Origin: Bacteroidales bacterium UBA1733 | GTDB lineage: Bacteria; Bacteroidota; Bacteroidia; Bacteroidales; UBA3663 | Direction: 5' to 3' | NCBI GenBank assembly: GCA_002315795.1 | Contig: DCIF01000006.1 | Location: forward strand, 1-6,545 | Length of the DNA: 6,545 nt | In this document: in pieces, positions 1 to 6,086 of the stretch | Numbering within the stretch: position 1 is the first letter of the stretch | Layout: every line of letters starts with the position of its first letter | Translations under genes and position numbers: made by a program | The notes under the pieces: generated by a model | What the model saw: the letters and a program-made list of their open reading frames with translations, nothing else | What the model was told of the DNA's origin: nothing | Database searches by the model: none

Positions 1-606
1 GACAAGATTGGCTTGCCTTTTGTTCCTGAGGTATGTATCTATTTCCAGGGCACACTCTTACGTGGCAATAGAAGCAAAAAGCAGTCGAGCGAAGAGTTTC
101 ATGCCTTCACGTCGCCAAACTACACCCCATTGGCACGAGTAGGAGTGCATATCAACTGGGCTCATCATCATATTCTTTTCCCTAAGTCACAAGACAGTCT
201 TCAGGCAAATTATAAGATGTGTACCGATGTGGCAGTACTGAAGATTTTCCCTGGCATCCCACAGAACATTGTTCATGCCATTCTGACTATCAACTCGTTG
301 CGTGGTGTGGTCCTCGAGACCTTCGGAGCCGGAAATGCCATGACCTACGACTGGTTTATAGCAGAGCTGTCCAATGCCATCAGACGCGGCATCGTCATTG
401 TCAACGTCACACAATGCCTTGCAGGTGCTGTCGAGATGAACATCTACGAAACGGGCAACCGCCTCAGTCAGGCAGGTGTGATCAGTGGCGGAGACATGAC
501 GCTCGAAGCCACCCTCGTCAAGCTCATGTTCCTGCTCGGACAAGGTTATTCACAGGACGAAGTATGTAAACTCATTCCTCAAAGTATCGCTGGCGAAATT
601 TCATGA
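1..606 (+). CDS. ansA: Type I L-asparaginase, C-terminal part (5' end outside window)
   Basis: Hydrolyses L-asparagine to aspartate and ammonia; type I enzymes are normally cytoplasmic. The reading frame is open from base 1 and ends at TGA 604-606, giving the last 201 residues of a protein usually about 340 long, so the N-terminal catalytic threonine motifs are outside the window. Family signatures visible in order: PEVCIYFQGTLLRGNRS near the left edge, TSPNYTPLARVGVHI, the LETFGAGNAM segment, and a C-terminal block with NVTQCLAG, ETGNRL, AGVISGGDMTLEATLVKL. These match the C-terminal domain of E. coli AnsA-type enzymes closely (from memory of the family). No in-frame ATG marks a start near the left edge; a TTG at base 13 is simply a leucine codon inside the gene. 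It is the first visible member of a plus-strand operon and overlaps the next gene by four bases (ATGA), which suggests translational coupling. Confidence 0.95.
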   Translation, partial: DKIGLPFVPEVCIYFQGTLLRGNRSKKQSSEEFHAFTSPNYTPLARVGVHINWAHHHILFPKSQDSLQANYKMCTDVAVLKIFPGIPQNIVHAILTINSLRGVVLETFGAGNAMTYDWFIAELSNAIRRGIVIVNVTQCLAGAVEMNIYETGNRLSQAGVISGGDMTLEATLVKLMFLLGQGYSQDEVCKLIPQSIAGEIS

Positions 607-1439
607 AATTTCTTCGACATATTCTATCCATAAGTATCAGTTGGGCCGAGAGGCGCTATTGGGCACTCAGTTATTGGCCACGCCATATCACGGGTGTCCT
701 GATTGTCCTCTTTGTCTTAATAGGCTTCGGATGCTTCTGTTACGGTGCCTATAACGGTGTTTCATACGTTGTGTGCAAGACGGCCGATTATATCAGTTCG
801 GTGTTTATTCCTAAACCCGATGATGCGTCCGGCAATTACGCCTCCTCTGAAGAGTATAGCCGTCCTGGCAGCAAACATGATAAGTTCCGGCTTTCAGACA
901 GTCAGAAACATCCCAAGCGCCGACCCAACTATCATAAGGATTTCAATCATATCAACGACGTTCATTTGGCCGCTGCCAAGCGTTTAGGTGTCAATCCCTT
1001 GACCTCTCGTGACGATCTGGAGAAATACAAAGGCAAACTGGTAGAGCTGCACGACACACGTTACTACACGATAGATAAGCTGACGCAATCTGTACCATAC
1101 ATGGTGCCTCGAGCTGCCGATTTCCTGACCGATCTTGGCCGTCTGATGCAGGAGTATAATGGTACACACAGCCGTTTCATCATCACCAGTGTCCTGCGTA
1201 CACAGGCCGATGTGAAGAAGCTTCGCCGTGGCAATGTCAATGCTTCTGAGAACTCTACGCATTGCTATGGCACCACCATCGACATCACCTACAACCGGTT
1301 CGATGTCAGAGGCAAGACGTGGGAAGGTCAGCTCAAAGAAGACCTGGCACGTGCGCTCTACGACCTGCAGGAACAAGGGTTCTGTTACGTCAAGTACGAG
1401 ATCAAGCAGCCTTGCTTCCACATCACAGTTCGTCCATAA
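603..1439 (+). CDS. DUF5715 family membrane-anchored protein, M15-peptidase-like
   Basis: A 278-residue protein. Residues about 29-50 form one hydrophobic membrane segment preceded by a basic N-terminus (RR, R), so the larger C-terminal part should lie in the periplasm. Residues 70-115 are polar and low-complexity, a likely linker. The C-terminal domain carries SVLRTQADVKKL (R199), STHCYGTTIDITY (H220, D227) and YEIKQPCFHITV (E266, H273). This is the SxHxxGxxxD...E...H layout of zinc D-Ala-D-Ala carboxypeptidase/endopeptidases of the M15 fold, so a role in cutting peptidoglycan peptides is plausible. The residues are seen; the activity is inference. DUF5715 is my recollection of how Bacteroidales homologues are named. 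The ATG at 603 overlaps the asparaginase stop codon, and 19 bases separate this gene from the next one. Confidence 0.82.
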   Translation: MKFLRHILSISISWAERRYWALSYWPRHITGVLIVLFVLIGFGCFCYGAYNGVSYVVCKTADYISSVFIPKPDDASGNYASSEEYSRPGSKHDKFRLSDSQKHPKRRPNYHKDFNHINDVHLAAAKRLGVNPLTSRDDLEKYKGKLVELHDTRYYTIDKLTQSVPYMVPRAADFLTDLGRLMQEYNGTHSRFIITSVLRTQADVKKLRRGNVNASENSTHCYGTTIDITYNRFDVRGKTWEGQLKEDLARALYDLQEQGFCYVKYEIKQPCFHITVRP

Positions 1440-1458
1440 CCATTAGAAAATCATTTGA

Positions 1459-2805
1459 ATGAAACTACATCGCGTAATTATACTATTCCTTCTCACACAA
1501 CTCCTGACTCCAGCCATAAGTCAGGAGCTCAGTAAAGACATGCGCGATAGCATCACATCACACATAAAACTTGTAAATCGTGCTATCGGCAATGCCAGGA
1601 CTCTGAATATCAGCGACGCGCGCAAACACATCAATCGCGTTTTATATCTGGCCGACTCCTTGCAGCAGCCTATGGCCGACTATCTGGCTCTAGCGGGTCA
1701 GGTAGAAGATATTGCGTTCAATTATGAGCGCAATAAACCTGCCTCTGGCGGTAAGGCCAACGAGAAAGAATGTCTGGCTTCGGCTAAGAAATGCTACCAG
1801 TATTATCTGAAGGCATACGAAGCCTATCAGCAGCAGTCGGATGCATACTCCAAGAAATCGCTCAAGACCATCCCCGCGTTGCAGCAGACGGCCATGAACT
1901 ATTATCTCTTAACCAAAGGCTTTCAGGTCAATGCAGGACAGAGCTTCAAAGACAAGCAACTGGAGACTTCGCTTGAAGAGTTCCTGATGTCATACGATGG
2001 CGCCAAGTCTGCTTTTTTGCGCGATGTCTATCAGCAGGACACGGTTCGTATGAAGAGCTTTGCTACTTATCTGGCCGATTCCACCCAGTGCCGCACACTC
2101 CTGAATTGCGCCACCATCACTACGGCGCTGAGTCGATTTGATGAGTCTTTGGCTTATTATGACTCGCTGAAGCAGCATCACTACGAACCCGAAAAAGTAT
2201 ATAAGAACACGGTCAGCATCTACGCCACATTGGCCGATACGACTGCACTCAAAAACGAGTTGCGAAGTGCCATCGGCGTCATGCCTGAAGATACCTGGTT
2301 CCAGAAGAATCTGCTTCAGCTGCATATTGACAAGCACGAGTGGGACTCAGCCAAGGTGGTTGCCGACCGAATCATAGAACTCGATTCTACCGATGTCCTG
2401 GTGCTCAATATCGTGGGTCAGCTTCATGAAATTGAGGATCATCCTTTCGAGGCGCTGCAGATCTATCTGAAGTCTTACGCCCTTGATTCCATGCAGATGG
2501 ATGTCTGTTCGCACATTGGCCGCATCTACTACAACCGTGTGGTGCAAACCAAAGAGAAGCTGTTCAATCAGCGCAAAACCAATCAGGCATATAGCAAGCT
2601 CACACCTCTGTACGAACAGTCGCGCGAATGGTATGACCGTGCCTATGCGCTCGACACAGAATATAAAGACGCTACCATCGCTCAGGCTTTGCGCGAAATC
2701 CTGTATTTCCATTTTACGCAGACACGATGTCCCAACCGTGCTGAACTCATCACTCGCTATAATGAGATCAGCCGCCATTACGGCTTAAAAGAATTTGGCA
2801 AATAA
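1459..2805 (+). CDS. Exported tetratricopeptide-repeat (TPR) protein of unknown function
   Basis: A 448-residue protein starting with a typical signal peptide (MKLHR, a hydrophobic run to about residue 20, then AIS-Q as a likely cleavage site), so it is probably periplasmic or envelope-associated. The rest is almost entirely helical. Repeats with TPR character are visible at about residues 216-249 (ALSRFDESLAYYDSL), 280-310 (the HEWDSAKVVADRIIELD unit), 314-345 (EDHPFEALQIYLKSYALD) and 350-402 (SREWYDRAYALDTEY); the N-terminal 25-200 region is less regular helical sequence. TPR arrays bind other proteins; no enzymatic motif is present. Its place between a membrane-anchored putative peptidase and an exported phosphatase suggests an envelope scaffold, which is inference only. 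The ATG at 1459 was chosen because the signal peptide begins there. There is no recognisable Shine-Dalgarno, which is normal for Bacteroidetes. Confidence 0.85.
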   Translation: MKLHRVIILFLLTQLLTPAISQELSKDMRDSITSHIKLVNRAIGNARTLNISDARKHINRVLYLADSLQQPMADYLALAGQVEDIAFNYERNKPASGGKANEKECLASAKKCYQYYLKAYEAYQQQSDAYSKKSLKTIPALQQTAMNYYLLTKGFQVNAGQSFKDKQLETSLEEFLMSYDGAKSAFLRDVYQQDTVRMKSFATYLADSTQCRTLLNCATITTALSRFDESLAYYDSLKQHHYEPEKVYKNTVSIYATLADTTALKNELRSAIGVMPEDTWFQKNLLQLHIDKHEWDSAKVVADRIIELDSTDVLVLNIVGQLHEIEDHPFEALQIYLKSYALDSMQMDVCSHIGRIYYNRVVQTKEKLFNQRKTNQAYSKLTPLYEQSREWYDRAYALDTEYKDATIAQALREILYFHFTQTRCPNRAELITRYNEISRHYGLKEFGK

Positions 2806-2826
2806 CCATAAATCCCTCATTGATCA

Positions 2827-3609
2827 ATGAATCTAAAAACAGCAATCCTTTTACTAACTTCGTTACTGTCATTCAATACATTGACAGCTCAGAACCCAGA
2901 AAAAAAAGACGAGCAGAGAGAACCCAATGCCCGTCCGTTCTATGGTGTAAGTTTTGTCGATAAAGGCAATGACTATTCAGACTCCTACATGCCCGATGCC
3001 TATTATTTCCTGCCAGCACCTCCAGCACCCGGTCAGCCTTTGTTTATCACCGACAGCATCCAGTACTTCCTCAACAAAGAGATACGCAATACACAGCGAG
3101 GCGACACCGCTGTGTGGGATGCGCGTACTGACATTGAGTATTTCATGATGAGATTCTCAGAGGCAGTAGGCAAGGAGCTCACTGTAGAGAAATACCCGAT
3201 ACTGGCCAATACGATCATGGGAGTGATGCAGGATGTACGCTCGTCGATACAAAAAGCAAAGAACCGGTATGCACGACATCGTCCATACCAGCACTTCAAT
3301 GAGCACACACCCGTACCTGAAGAGGAGTCGCCTACCGACTTCACTTCCTATCCCTCAGGGCATACTGTCCGTGGCTGGGCAGCCGCCTTGCTCCTTGTCT
3401 CTGTATTCCCGGAGCATGCCAATGCCATTCTCAACGTAGGTTACCAGCTCGGACAAAGCCGCGTCATTCTTGGCTATCACTATCAGAGCGATGTCGAAGC
3501 AGCACGCTTAGCGGCCTCTGCCGGTTTTGCCCGACTCTGTGCCGAAGAGAAATTCCGCGCAGCTATCGTGGCCTGTCAGCAGGAGGTTAGTGCATCGAAT
3601 CACAGATGA
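2827..3609 (+). CDS. Exported PAP2-superfamily (class A type) acid phosphatase
   Basis: A 260-residue protein with an N-terminal signal peptide (MNLKTAILLLTSLLSF..., likely cut after LTA near residue 21). All three catalytic motifs of the PAP2/vanadium-haloperoxidase superfamily are present and correctly spaced: K145-x6-R152-P153; P176-S177-G178-H179; and S211-R212-x5-H218-x3-D222. The H218 nucleophile and H179 acid/base are intact. The upstream YYFLPAPPAPGQPLFITD segment resembles the N-terminal region of bacterial class A non-specific acid phosphatases (PhoN/PhoC type), which are soluble periplasmic enzymes that release phosphate from organic monoesters. The absence of further membrane helices argues against a lipid-phosphate phosphatase. 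The gene lies 21 bases after the TPR gene and is the last of the operon. Its 3' end overlaps the convergent minus-strand gene by 23 bases, so there is no room for a private terminator. Confidence 0.93.
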   Translation: MNLKTAILLLTSLLSFNTLTAQNPEKKDEQREPNARPFYGVSFVDKGNDYSDSYMPDAYYFLPAPPAPGQPLFITDSIQYFLNKEIRNTQRGDTAVWDARTDIEYFMMRFSEAVGKELTVEKYPILANTIMGVMQDVRSSIQKAKNRYARHRPYQHFNEHTPVPEEESPTDFTSYPSGHTVRGWAAALLLVSVFPEHANAILNVGYQLGQSRVILGYHYQSDVEAARLAASAGFARLCAEEKFRAAIVACQQEVSASNHR

Positions 3610-4507
3610 TATAGAAAATCTTCCTGCTCCAAACCACCAGCATCGCAAACAAAACTCTTGTGGAGATAATCCACCACGCAGAGATTCCGGTCACGGCAAA
3701 GACGAGGGTGTCTTCGAGCATGGAGTGATTCATGATGAGGTGATAGTTGACGTCGTTGGCCTCTTCTTTGGTGATGACACCTTTCTCTTCGAGTTCGATC
3801 ATCACAGCCGAGCCATAGCTCAGGCCAAGCACATTGCCCACCAGCCACATATAGGTAGATTCGGCAGGAAGTCCGAAAATGTGCATCAATGGGGCAAAGA
3901 ATCTTGAGAGCTTCGGAAGCAGGTTATAGACCTCAATGAGGCGCTGAAGCACCATCAGCGAGTAGATGATACCGATGACCATCACTACCATCTTCAGTTG
4001 GGAGAGGAGCCAGGTGGTGAGCACTTCAGACAGACTACTGTCGGCGGCTGCTCCTATGTAGGCATAGGCCTCTGGCATCTCTGGAAGAATCAAGTTAAGG
4101 TAGTACGCGCACACGAAGGCCATGAGAATACGGATCACGCCCATTCTGAAAAATGATGAACCCGTCTTCCGGCACACAGCACATTCCATCGGAAGCGCGT
4201 GGCACAGAGCAATCATCAGACACAGGATGGTTGCCTGACGCAAGGTCAAGGGAATGGACATCATGGCAGCCACTCCTGCATAAGTGCCAGCTGTGGCTCC
4301 GGTAATAAAGATGACGGCCGAAGAACCTGGCAGACCCATGTACTGGAAAATAGGATGAACGTACTGTGCCATCCAATCGATGAACCCCCAGTGCTGCAGC
4401 AGAGCCACAGCCAATGAGATGGGGATCATCAGTTTCAACAGCCACTTGGCACTCTTGACGGTAGTTGGCCAGGCTGCACGTAAGCTATAGAATAGTTTCT
4501 TTTTCAT
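3587..4507 (-). CDS. Nucleoside-recognition (Gate) domain membrane protein, SpmA/SpmB-like
   Basis: A 306-residue polytopic membrane protein starting at ATG 4507-4505 (MKKKLFYS). A TTG four codons upstream is in frame but lies within the probable promoter, so the ATG is preferred. The protein reads as two Gate-type halves: residues about 20-140 with MGLPGSSAVIFITG (57-70) and CHALPMECAVCRKTG (102-116), and about 160-300 with FGLPAEST (211-218) and NHSMLEDTLVFAVTG (260-274). The matching order shows an internal duplication, as in proteins that fuse SpmA-like and SpmB-like domains. The Gate family (nucleoside recognition, PF07670) is found in nucleoside transporters and spore-maturation proteins. 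The substrate here is unknown, and in a non-spore-former the sporulation name has no literal meaning. It is transcribed from its own promoter at 4516-4548. Confidence 0.85.
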   Translation of the reverse strand: MKKKLFYSLRAAWPTTVKSAKWLLKLMIPISLAVALLQHWGFIDWMAQYVHPIFQYMGLPGSSAVIFITGATAGTYAGVAAMMSIPLTLRQATILCLMIALCHALPMECAVCRKTGSSFFRMGVIRILMAFVCAYYLNLILPEMPEAYAYIGAAADSSLSEVLTTWLLSQLKMVVMVIGIIYSLMVLQRLIEVYNLLPKLSRFFAPLMHIFGLPAESTYMWLVGNVLGLSYGSAVMIELEEKGVITKEEANDVNYHLIMNHSMLEDTLVFAVTGISAWWIISTRVLFAMLVVWSRKIFYIICDSMH

Positions 4508-4515
4508 TTCAGGAC

Positions 4516-4548
4516 GCAAAGATAAGGTTTTTTTTCAATTCTCGCAAG
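4516..4548 (-). promoter_or_regulatory. Bacteroidetes-type promoter of the Gate-domain gene
   Basis: Read on the minus strand, TATCTTTGC (4524-4516) fits the -7 consensus TAnnTTTGC fully. Exactly 20 bases upstream is CTTG (4548-4545), a three-of-four match to the -33 element TTTG. Only eight bases separate the -7 box from the ATG, so transcription should begin within a few bases of the start codon. Confidence 0.65.
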
Positions 4549-4613
4549 AAATACCCCTTTTTTTAAATGCTGTCTGGCTTGCAGAAAACTTCTCTAAACT
4601 TCAGTAACGCAGC

Positions 4614-4650
4614 AAGGGCTGCCTGCAGCTTGTTGCTACGGGCAGCCCTT
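4614..4650 (-). terminator. Strong hairpin, probable terminator of the minus-strand cassette
   Basis: AAGGGCTGCC (4614-4623) and GGCAGCCCTT (4641-4650) form a perfect 10-base-pair, GC-rich stem around a 17-base loop. It begins 18 bases after the last minus-strand stop codon (4669), which is where a terminator is expected. No long T run follows on either strand, so termination would depend mostly on the stem. It also insulates the downstream Gate-domain gene promoter. Confidence 0.6.
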
Positions 4651-4668
4651 GAAATGTTTTGTTGAAGG

Positions 4669-4916
4669 TTATTTTATCAATTTGCCTTCCATGTCGTAAG
4701 CATTGCCAGACTTGATGATTACCAGTTTGCCATTAACCAGATACTTGCCGTCACCCATGGTCTTTGCCTCGGTAGCAATCTGCTGGATAGCGGTAGGATC
4801 GTCGTCGAAGCTCATACCAATGGTACTTCTCCCCTGAAGCCTCTGTTAACGACTATTTCCATTTTGGAAACTGTCGTGGCAGCATCTAGTATGATCTGTA
4901 TTTCGTTGTTAGTCAT
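4669..4916 (-). pseudogene. Small unrecognised gene with a frameshift (about 82 residues if restored)
   Basis: An ATG at 4916 opens a frame that begins MTNNEIQIILDAATTVSKME and stops at TGA 4814-4812 after 34 codons. The other frame carries a second ATG at 4815 and runs 48 codons to TAA 4671-4669, ending GKYLVNGKLVIIKSGNAYD...IK. The two frames meet around a run of four Gs (4834-4831). Adding one G there joins them as ...NRGFRG-RSTIGMSFDDD... into one 82-residue protein, so a single-base deletion or sequencing error is likely. Alternatively these are two coupled small ORFs sharing ATGA. I do not recognise the product. The GKYL-NGK-VII-G-AYD-GK-IK tail recalls the C-terminal ends of some Prevotella surface proteins, but this is a weak resemblance. 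It lies upstream of the 4614-4650 hairpin. Confidence 0.5.
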
Positions 4917-4933
4917 TGATATGGATTTTTGCT

Positions 4934-5049
4934 TTAGTTGTTTGATGAATCTTCAGTCAGCTTTATGATGGTGGTACTGGCAAGAAAAGCCTCAAGATAG
5001 GATGAATGACACGTTCGGCATAAACTATCCCATCTTCAAATACGTCAGT
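4934..5049 (-). pseudogene. Unrecognised short coding remnant with a frameshift
   Basis: The minus strand reads TDVFEDGIVYAERVIHPILR then LFL in one frame and stops at TAA 4965-4963. Moving to the next frame at a run of four Ts (4988-4985) gives LASTTIIKLTEDSSNN and a stop at 4936-4934, 17 bases before the next small gene. Restoring one T would make a continuous stretch of roughly 38 residues. There is no ATG at its left end and an in-frame stop at 5052-5050, so the beginning is missing, is elsewhere, or uses an unusual start. It follows the Abi_2 gene by 19 bases on the same strand. No family is recognised. The call rests on the plausible residue composition of the joined frame and on the similar event in the neighbouring gene. 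Confidence 0.3.
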
Positions 5050-5068
5050 TTATATTACGAAGAGGATA

Positions 5069-5971
5069 CTATTGCCATAAAGGTTCCATTTCCCAACCCT
5101 GTGGGAAACCAAGTGCTTTGAGGTCTATCTCAGGGAAATCGACAAAGAGCCAGCGGAGTTTGGCAAGCATGTCGTTGTTAGGGGAGATGATGTCAATGAA
5201 GTACTTTATTATGCATAGATCAAAATACGCTCGCTTTGTGTCTGTGGGCAAAGTAATCCAAGAGCCAATAGGATTCGTTGGAACAGCAGGAGGAATAGCG
5301 TTTTGTTTGTTCCATACTCGTGCATGATGACCACAGGCATTACGCGTAACCGCGATCACCGTTAGCCACGATTCAAAAACATTGATTGGGAGCCCAAAAC
5401 GCTTTGCTATACGTTTGCGGATACGATTTTGTTTAAGATTGCGATAAATGGCATTTACATTACCAATAGTCAGTAGTTCACCTAAAATCCATGCTGGTGG
5501 ATATGGGTTAGAATATGTTCGTTTGTAGTGTTGTATAAACTCCTCCTTTGATTTCCTGTATTCACTTGATATGGCTTGCAATGTATCATTGAATTTTCCT
5601 GCATCCAAGAAGTTTGAGGAGTCTGTAAGCCAGAAAGGATTGCCAGTCATTTCTGCTGGAATCTGCATAACTGCTCGACGAATGGCTATCTCTATCTTCT
5701 CAATCTCATTAAACATGAGTAAACGCAGTTTTTTGTCAAAACAATAAAGCATCATGACTTTCTCGAACGAAGCACCACGTTTATATTGATGATTCTCCTT
5801 AGGCATCTGCAATAGAGGATACATATAAGCAGAAAGTCGATAATAGCCTATGTTATCCAAATATTGTTCTGCTTTTTGTCGATTGCTGATTTGCAATCCA
5901 CGAAATGCAAGTAACTTGACAAGTTCTTCAGAAGAAGAATAAGGTTTAGTAAAAGGGATATGATGAGCCAT
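5069..5971 (-). CDS. Abi_2 (AbiD/AbiF) family HEPN-domain abortive-infection protein
   Basis: A 300-residue protein of normal family length. The N-terminal signature is clear: PFTKPYSSSEELVKLLAFRG (residues 6-25), then LQISNRQKAEQYLDNIGYYRLSAYMYPL, matching the opening of Abi_2 proteins (PF07751). A helical core follows with FDKKLRLLMFNEIEKIEIAIR (78-98) and YPPAWILGELLTIGNV (157-172). The HEPN RNase motif RxxxxH is present as R210-N-A-C-G-H215, followed by HARVWN. Such proteins are thought to cut RNA and stop growth of phage-infected cells; HEPN Abi_2/AbiF proteins have also been discussed as relatives of Cas13. I chose ATG 5971 because the family signature begins directly after it. An in-frame ATG at 6016 and a TTG at 6049 lie inside the upstream structured RNA and promoter, respectively. 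Expression would need read-through of the hairpin and T-run at 5989-6036. Confidence 0.9.
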   Translation of the reverse strand: MAHHIPFTKPYSSSEELVKLLAFRGLQISNRQKAEQYLDNIGYYRLSAYMYPLLQMPKENHQYKRGASFEKVMMLYCFDKKLRLLMFNEIEKIEIAIRRAVMQIPAEMTGNPFWLTDSSNFLDAGKFNDTLQAISSEYRKSKEEFIQHYKRTYSNPYPPAWILGELLTIGNVNAIYRNLKQNRIRKRIAKRFGLPINVFESWLTVIAVTRNACGHHARVWNKQNAIPPAVPTNPIGSWITLPTDTKRAYFDLCIIKYFIDIISPNNDMLAKLRWLFVDFPEIDLKALGFPQGWEMEPLWQ

Positions 5972-5988
5972 ATTAGGTATGTATAAAC

Positions 5989-6036
5989 AAAAAAACGCCT
6001 CGCACGATTTGAGCATTGTTAAGAGGCTTGGCGAGG
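5989..6036 (-). terminator. Intrinsic terminator/attenuator between promoter and Abi_2 start codon
   Basis: On the minus strand the stems CCTCGC/GCGAGG or GCCTC/GAGGC close loops of 27 or 21 bases. Each is followed within two bases by TTTTTTT (5995-5989). The stems share the GAGG strand and cannot form together. Lying upstream of the coding region, the element should limit read-through into the Abi_2 gene. The long loops make it weaker than a textbook terminator. Confidence 0.5.
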
Positions 6037-6041
6037 ACTGA
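5989..6041 (-). ncRNA. Predicted short structured RNA in the leader of the Abi_2 gene
   Basis: A perfect promoter at 6046-6078 should start transcription near 6041. About 50 bases later the minus strand carries GCGAGG (6003-5998), CG, and seven Ts (5995-5989), the end expected of a small terminated RNA. CCTCGC (6036-6031) pairs perfectly with GCGAGG. A competing stem is GCCTC (6027-6023) with GAGGC (6001-5997). The RNA ends 17 bases before the Abi_2 ATG. A short RNA next to an HEPN toxin fits an RNA antitoxin or guide-like partner, but the RNA is predicted from promoter and terminator signals only. It could instead be a plain leader attenuator. Confidence 0.5.
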
Positions 6042-6045
6042 CGGT

Positions 6046-6078
6046 GCAAAGGTAGGCATAAAATATGTTATGACCAAA
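6046..6078 (-). promoter_or_regulatory. Perfect Bacteroidetes promoter for the structured RNA and Abi_2 gene
   Basis: On the minus strand TTTG (6078-6075) is followed after exactly 20 bases by TACCTTTGC (6054-6046), a full match to the TTTG-N19-21-TAnnTTTGC pattern of the Bacteroidetes primary sigma factor. It starts just nine bases after the stop codon of the small RHH gene. Confidence 0.75.
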
Positions 6079-6086
6079 CTTTTTCG

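Noticed and set aside
984..1421. Minus-strand 145-codon ORF within the DUF5715 gene.
   Set aside because: Antisense shadow of a gene with clear motifs; no promoter or family signature.
3527..3907. Plus-strand 126-codon ORF across the end of the phosphatase gene.
   Set aside because: It is a shadow of the phosphatase 3' end and the antisense of the Gate-domain gene; its His/Asp-rich composition is typical of an antisense frame.
4508..4519. TTG start adding four residues to the Gate-domain protein.
   Set aside because: The TTG lies in the -7 promoter element, so it would not be transcribed intact; the ATG at 4507 is preferred.
5989..6041. CRISPR repeat or array next to the HEPN gene, given the Cas13 connection.
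   Set aside because: Only one copy of the hairpin is present; there are no repeated units or spacers.
5972..6049. Longer Abi_2 protein from TTG 6049.
   Set aside because: The start codon lies in the promoter -7 box, and the extra residues precede the family's normal N-terminus.
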